DNA of 16,564 nt from CAZZIZ01 sp964654535 (GTDB lineage Bacteria > Bacteroidota > Bacteroidia > Chitinophagales > UBA2359): NCBI GenBank assembly GCA_964654535.1, contig CAZZIZ010000064.1, positions 1 through 16,564 on the forward strand, in the 5' to 3' direction. Below the pieces are notes generated by a model. It searched no databases, was not told where the DNA came from, and was given only the letters and a program-made list of their open reading frames with translations. Shown here piece by piece: positions 14,461 through 16,564 of the stretch; the stretch's first letter is position 1, and the number at the start of each line of letters is the position of its first letter. Position numbers and translations under genes: made by a program.

Positions 14461-14670
14461 TTGGGCGTGCCCCGCTCACTTCTGCTGCAATCTCGCAAAT
14501 CGCTTCTGCCTGCGGCAAGCGATATTGCTACGGTAGCAGCAAGTTCGGGGTCGGGCTGTCGGCAGTCGCTCTGTTCTGCTTCAAGCAAAAAGCCCCTCCA
14601 GCTCTTAGGAGCTGAGGGCTTTTCTTGCCTTCAGCAACAGGAGCTTCAACAATGCCTCTATCCCTCACGC
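14461..14670 (+). repeat. Interspersed repeat unit C1 (TTGGGCGTGCCCC... family)
   Basis: This is the left arm of the composite element 14461-14960. It begins TTGGGCGTGCCCC (14461-14473), contains hairpin-rich variable sequence, GGGGTCGGGCTGTCGGC (14547-14563), CGCTCTGTTCTGCT (14567-14580), a terminator-like hairpin, CTTCAGCAACAGGAGCTT (14629-14646), and ends CTATCCCTCACGC (14658-14670). The first, GGGTC and last blocks are shared with units A, B or C2; the other two are shared only with C2. Confidence 0.8.
14587..14624. terminator. Terminator-like hairpin inside repeat unit C1
   Basis: AAAAGCCC (14588-14595) pairs with GGGCTTTT (14616-14623), with an inner CAGCTC/GAGCTG stem around TTAG. The flanking A-run and T-run would allow termination in both directions. 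It may stop stray transcription between the phospholipase promoter and the rRNA operon. It has no counterpart in unit C2. Confidence 0.5.
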
Positions 14671-14725
14671 TGAAGACTGGAACCAACAATAGATTGAAAA
14701 TAGGTTTTCCAATCAGCCAAGCTCC

Positions 14726-14960
14726 GCGTGAAGGATGGAGGGGTTTGTCTAAGCTCCTGTTGCTGAAGACGAGAAGTGAGTTTACCGCTTGCGGTAGATA
14801 CGAACTTCGTCCTCAGCAGAACAGAGCGAGCCCCGAGAGCCTGACCCTGAGTGCAGCGTTGGCTAAGCAGCAATGCCACTTACGCTTGCGATAGAAGTGG
14901 ATTGCGAGAATGGCTGCAGGCCAACAATTGAGTTAGGCCGACGAAGGGGCACGCCCAAAT
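14726..14960 (-). repeat. Interspersed repeat unit C2 (TTGGGCGTGCCCC... family)
   Basis: This is the right arm of the second composite element, read on the minus strand. It begins ATTTGGGCGTGCCCC (complement of 14946-14960), then a variable part with several short palindromes, GGGTCAGGCT (complement within 14837-14848), CGCTCTGTTCTGCT (14815-14828) and CTTCAGCAACAGGAGCTT (14751-14768), both identical to C1, and ends CCATCCTTCACGC (14726-14738). Between the arms a hairpin (GATTG+AAAA 14692-14700 with TTTT+CAATC 14705-14714) marks the centre. Confidence 0.8.
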
Positions 14961-15265
14961 TATTGTTGAATAATTGACCACTAGTCCCAGCAAAAAACCA
15001 ATCGATCGCTACAAAAAATGCTTGGCGTTTATTCGCTTGAAAAGGATAAACGAAGGCATGGACATTCCAATTTCAGGCCAGTAATTGTAATGCTCGAGAA
15101 ATAGCGACAAAAAAGGCTAATTTTTTTTCTACAAATGGCTATTAGTTTATAAAAATTATGTTGCATAAACTATTTGTTAATCAGGCTATATATCGCCTCG
15201 AAATTACAGTCGTGAAAAAAAGTTCGATTCCGTTAATTTTTTATCAAAAAAAGGTGGAAAAACCC
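14961..15265. other. AT-rich gene-free stretch before the rRNA promoter
   Basis: I see no gene here. The sequence turns AT-rich after the repeat ends, with A- and T-runs at about 15109-15131 and 15215-15252 just upstream of the promoter. Such tracts could help rRNA promoter strength, but no specific site is evident. Confidence 0.5.
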
Positions 15266-15295
15266 TTCGGGAAGTCAAAGAATAGACTACTTTTG
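15266..15295 (+). promoter_or_regulatory. rRNA operon promoter
   Basis: TACTTTTG (15288-15295) is a perfect Bacteroidota TAnnTTTG -7 box followed by CAATCCC, a common start region of rRNA and other strong promoters in the phylum. The upstream box is weak (TTCG at 15266-15269, 18 bp away). Transcription should begin near 15299, giving a leader of about 350 bases. Confidence 0.65.
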
Positions 15296-15309
15296 CAATC
15301 CCTTAACAA

Positions 15310-15356
15310 GGTAGGATTTCAACGGTAGATTTTTTACAAATCAATACTTCCTACCG
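15310..15356 (+). other. Alternative hairpins at the start of the rRNA leader
   Basis: Two stems compete for the same 3' arm: GGTAGGA (15310-15316) with TCCTACC (15349-15355), or CGGTAG (15323-15328) with CTACCG (15351-15356). They cannot form together. Whether this matters for leader folding is unknown. Confidence 0.4.
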
Positions 15357-15541
15357 GGCACTCAATTACACATATTTTGGAAGGTTCTTTGGACCTCTTT
15401 AAACGGAGGAAGGAGGAACTTTGCGCTGTGTTCGAAAGTGAGTTGCTTACAACGTTAAGCTTGTTATTTGAAACGAAATCTTCAATCGCTGTTACCAGGG
15501 ACTCTTCTGATAGGAACGAGTCGGTGATAAGTTGAAGTCAA

Positions 15542-15552
15542 GTTCTTTAAAA
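15542..15552 (+). promoter_or_regulatory. boxA-like antitermination site in the rRNA leader
   Basis: GTTCTTTAAAA resembles boxA (GCTCTTTAACA in Escherichia coli), the NusB/S10 binding site of rRNA leaders, and lies about 100 bases before 16S as expected. It is enclosed by GATAAGTT (15526-15533) and AACTTATC (15588-15595), which could pair. Confidence 0.55.
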
Positions 15553-15650
15553 GGTTGAGACATACAAACATTTAAATAGGTAAGAATAACTTATCCTTTG
15601 AGATTTGGGGTCAATAGATTCGGGCTAAAGAATCATAATAATAATTTTTT

Positions 15651-16564
<914 letters not shown>

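Noticed and set aside
14461..14894. Open frames of 70-89 codons over the repeat pair
   Set aside because: They follow the inverted repeats and a terminator-like hairpin on both strands; the GC-rich palindromes simply lack stop codons.

Overview
The window is a piece of a Bacteroidota chromosome. The 16S rRNA start (from about 15651) has a Bacteroidota-type sequence. Candidate promoters fit the Bacteroidota TTTG / TAnnTTTG pattern rather than the sigma70 pattern. Protein families typical of the phylum are present: a type IX secretion (T9SS) C-terminal sorting domain, a GldM-like protein, a head-GIN (DUF2807) protein and a Bacteroidota-style REP-associated transposase. I cannot place it below phylum with confidence.

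Layout. 3-1748 (+): the 3' end of gnd (6-phosphogluconate dehydrogenase), then an unusual Nramp-like transporter. 1749-5510 (-): an ALDH7-type aldehyde dehydrogenase followed by a lipoprotein with two tandem PL7 alginate-lyase domains. 5511-6343: no gene; most of it is a pair of facing repeat elements, followed by a promoter with an operator-like dyad. 6344-9128 (+): a compact operon of ABC ATPase, membrane protein, YtrA-type GntR repressor and DUF2807 surface protein, closed by a strong terminator. 9241-10055: a REP-associated tyrosine transposase (RAYT) bracketed by its palindromic REP units. 10132-11363 (+): a short GldM-like inner-membrane protein and a 98-residue unknown. 11376-12323 (-): a secreted T9SS cargo protein. 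12434-14353 (-): a zinc-dependent phospholipase C / S1-P1 family enzyme followed by an EamA-type transporter. 14461-14960: a second facing pair of the same repeat family. 15266 to the end: rRNA promoter, leader with a boxA-like site, and the first ~914 nt of 16S rRNA.

Functional links. The ABC/GntR/DUF2807 genes look like a self-regulated envelope-stress type operon. The repressor is encoded inside the operon, and a 25-bp dyad overlaps the probable start of transcription. The T9SS cargo and the GldM-like protein both relate to type IX secretion, but they are not in an operon and no other T9SS gene is visible.

Most interesting. (1) Two large, nearly symmetrical composite elements (5565-6245 and 14461-14960) are each built of two facing ~220-250 bp units. 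Both begin with TTGGGCG at the outer edge and end in a (T)ATCC(T/C)TC(A/G)CGC motif at the centre. The two arms of a pair share modules that the other pair lacks, which suggests each spreads or is maintained as a unit. (2) The RAYT with REPs in both orientations. (3) An Nramp protein without the canonical metal-binding motifs. (4) An orphan GldM domain protein. (5) A tandem PL7 protein with both active sites preserved.
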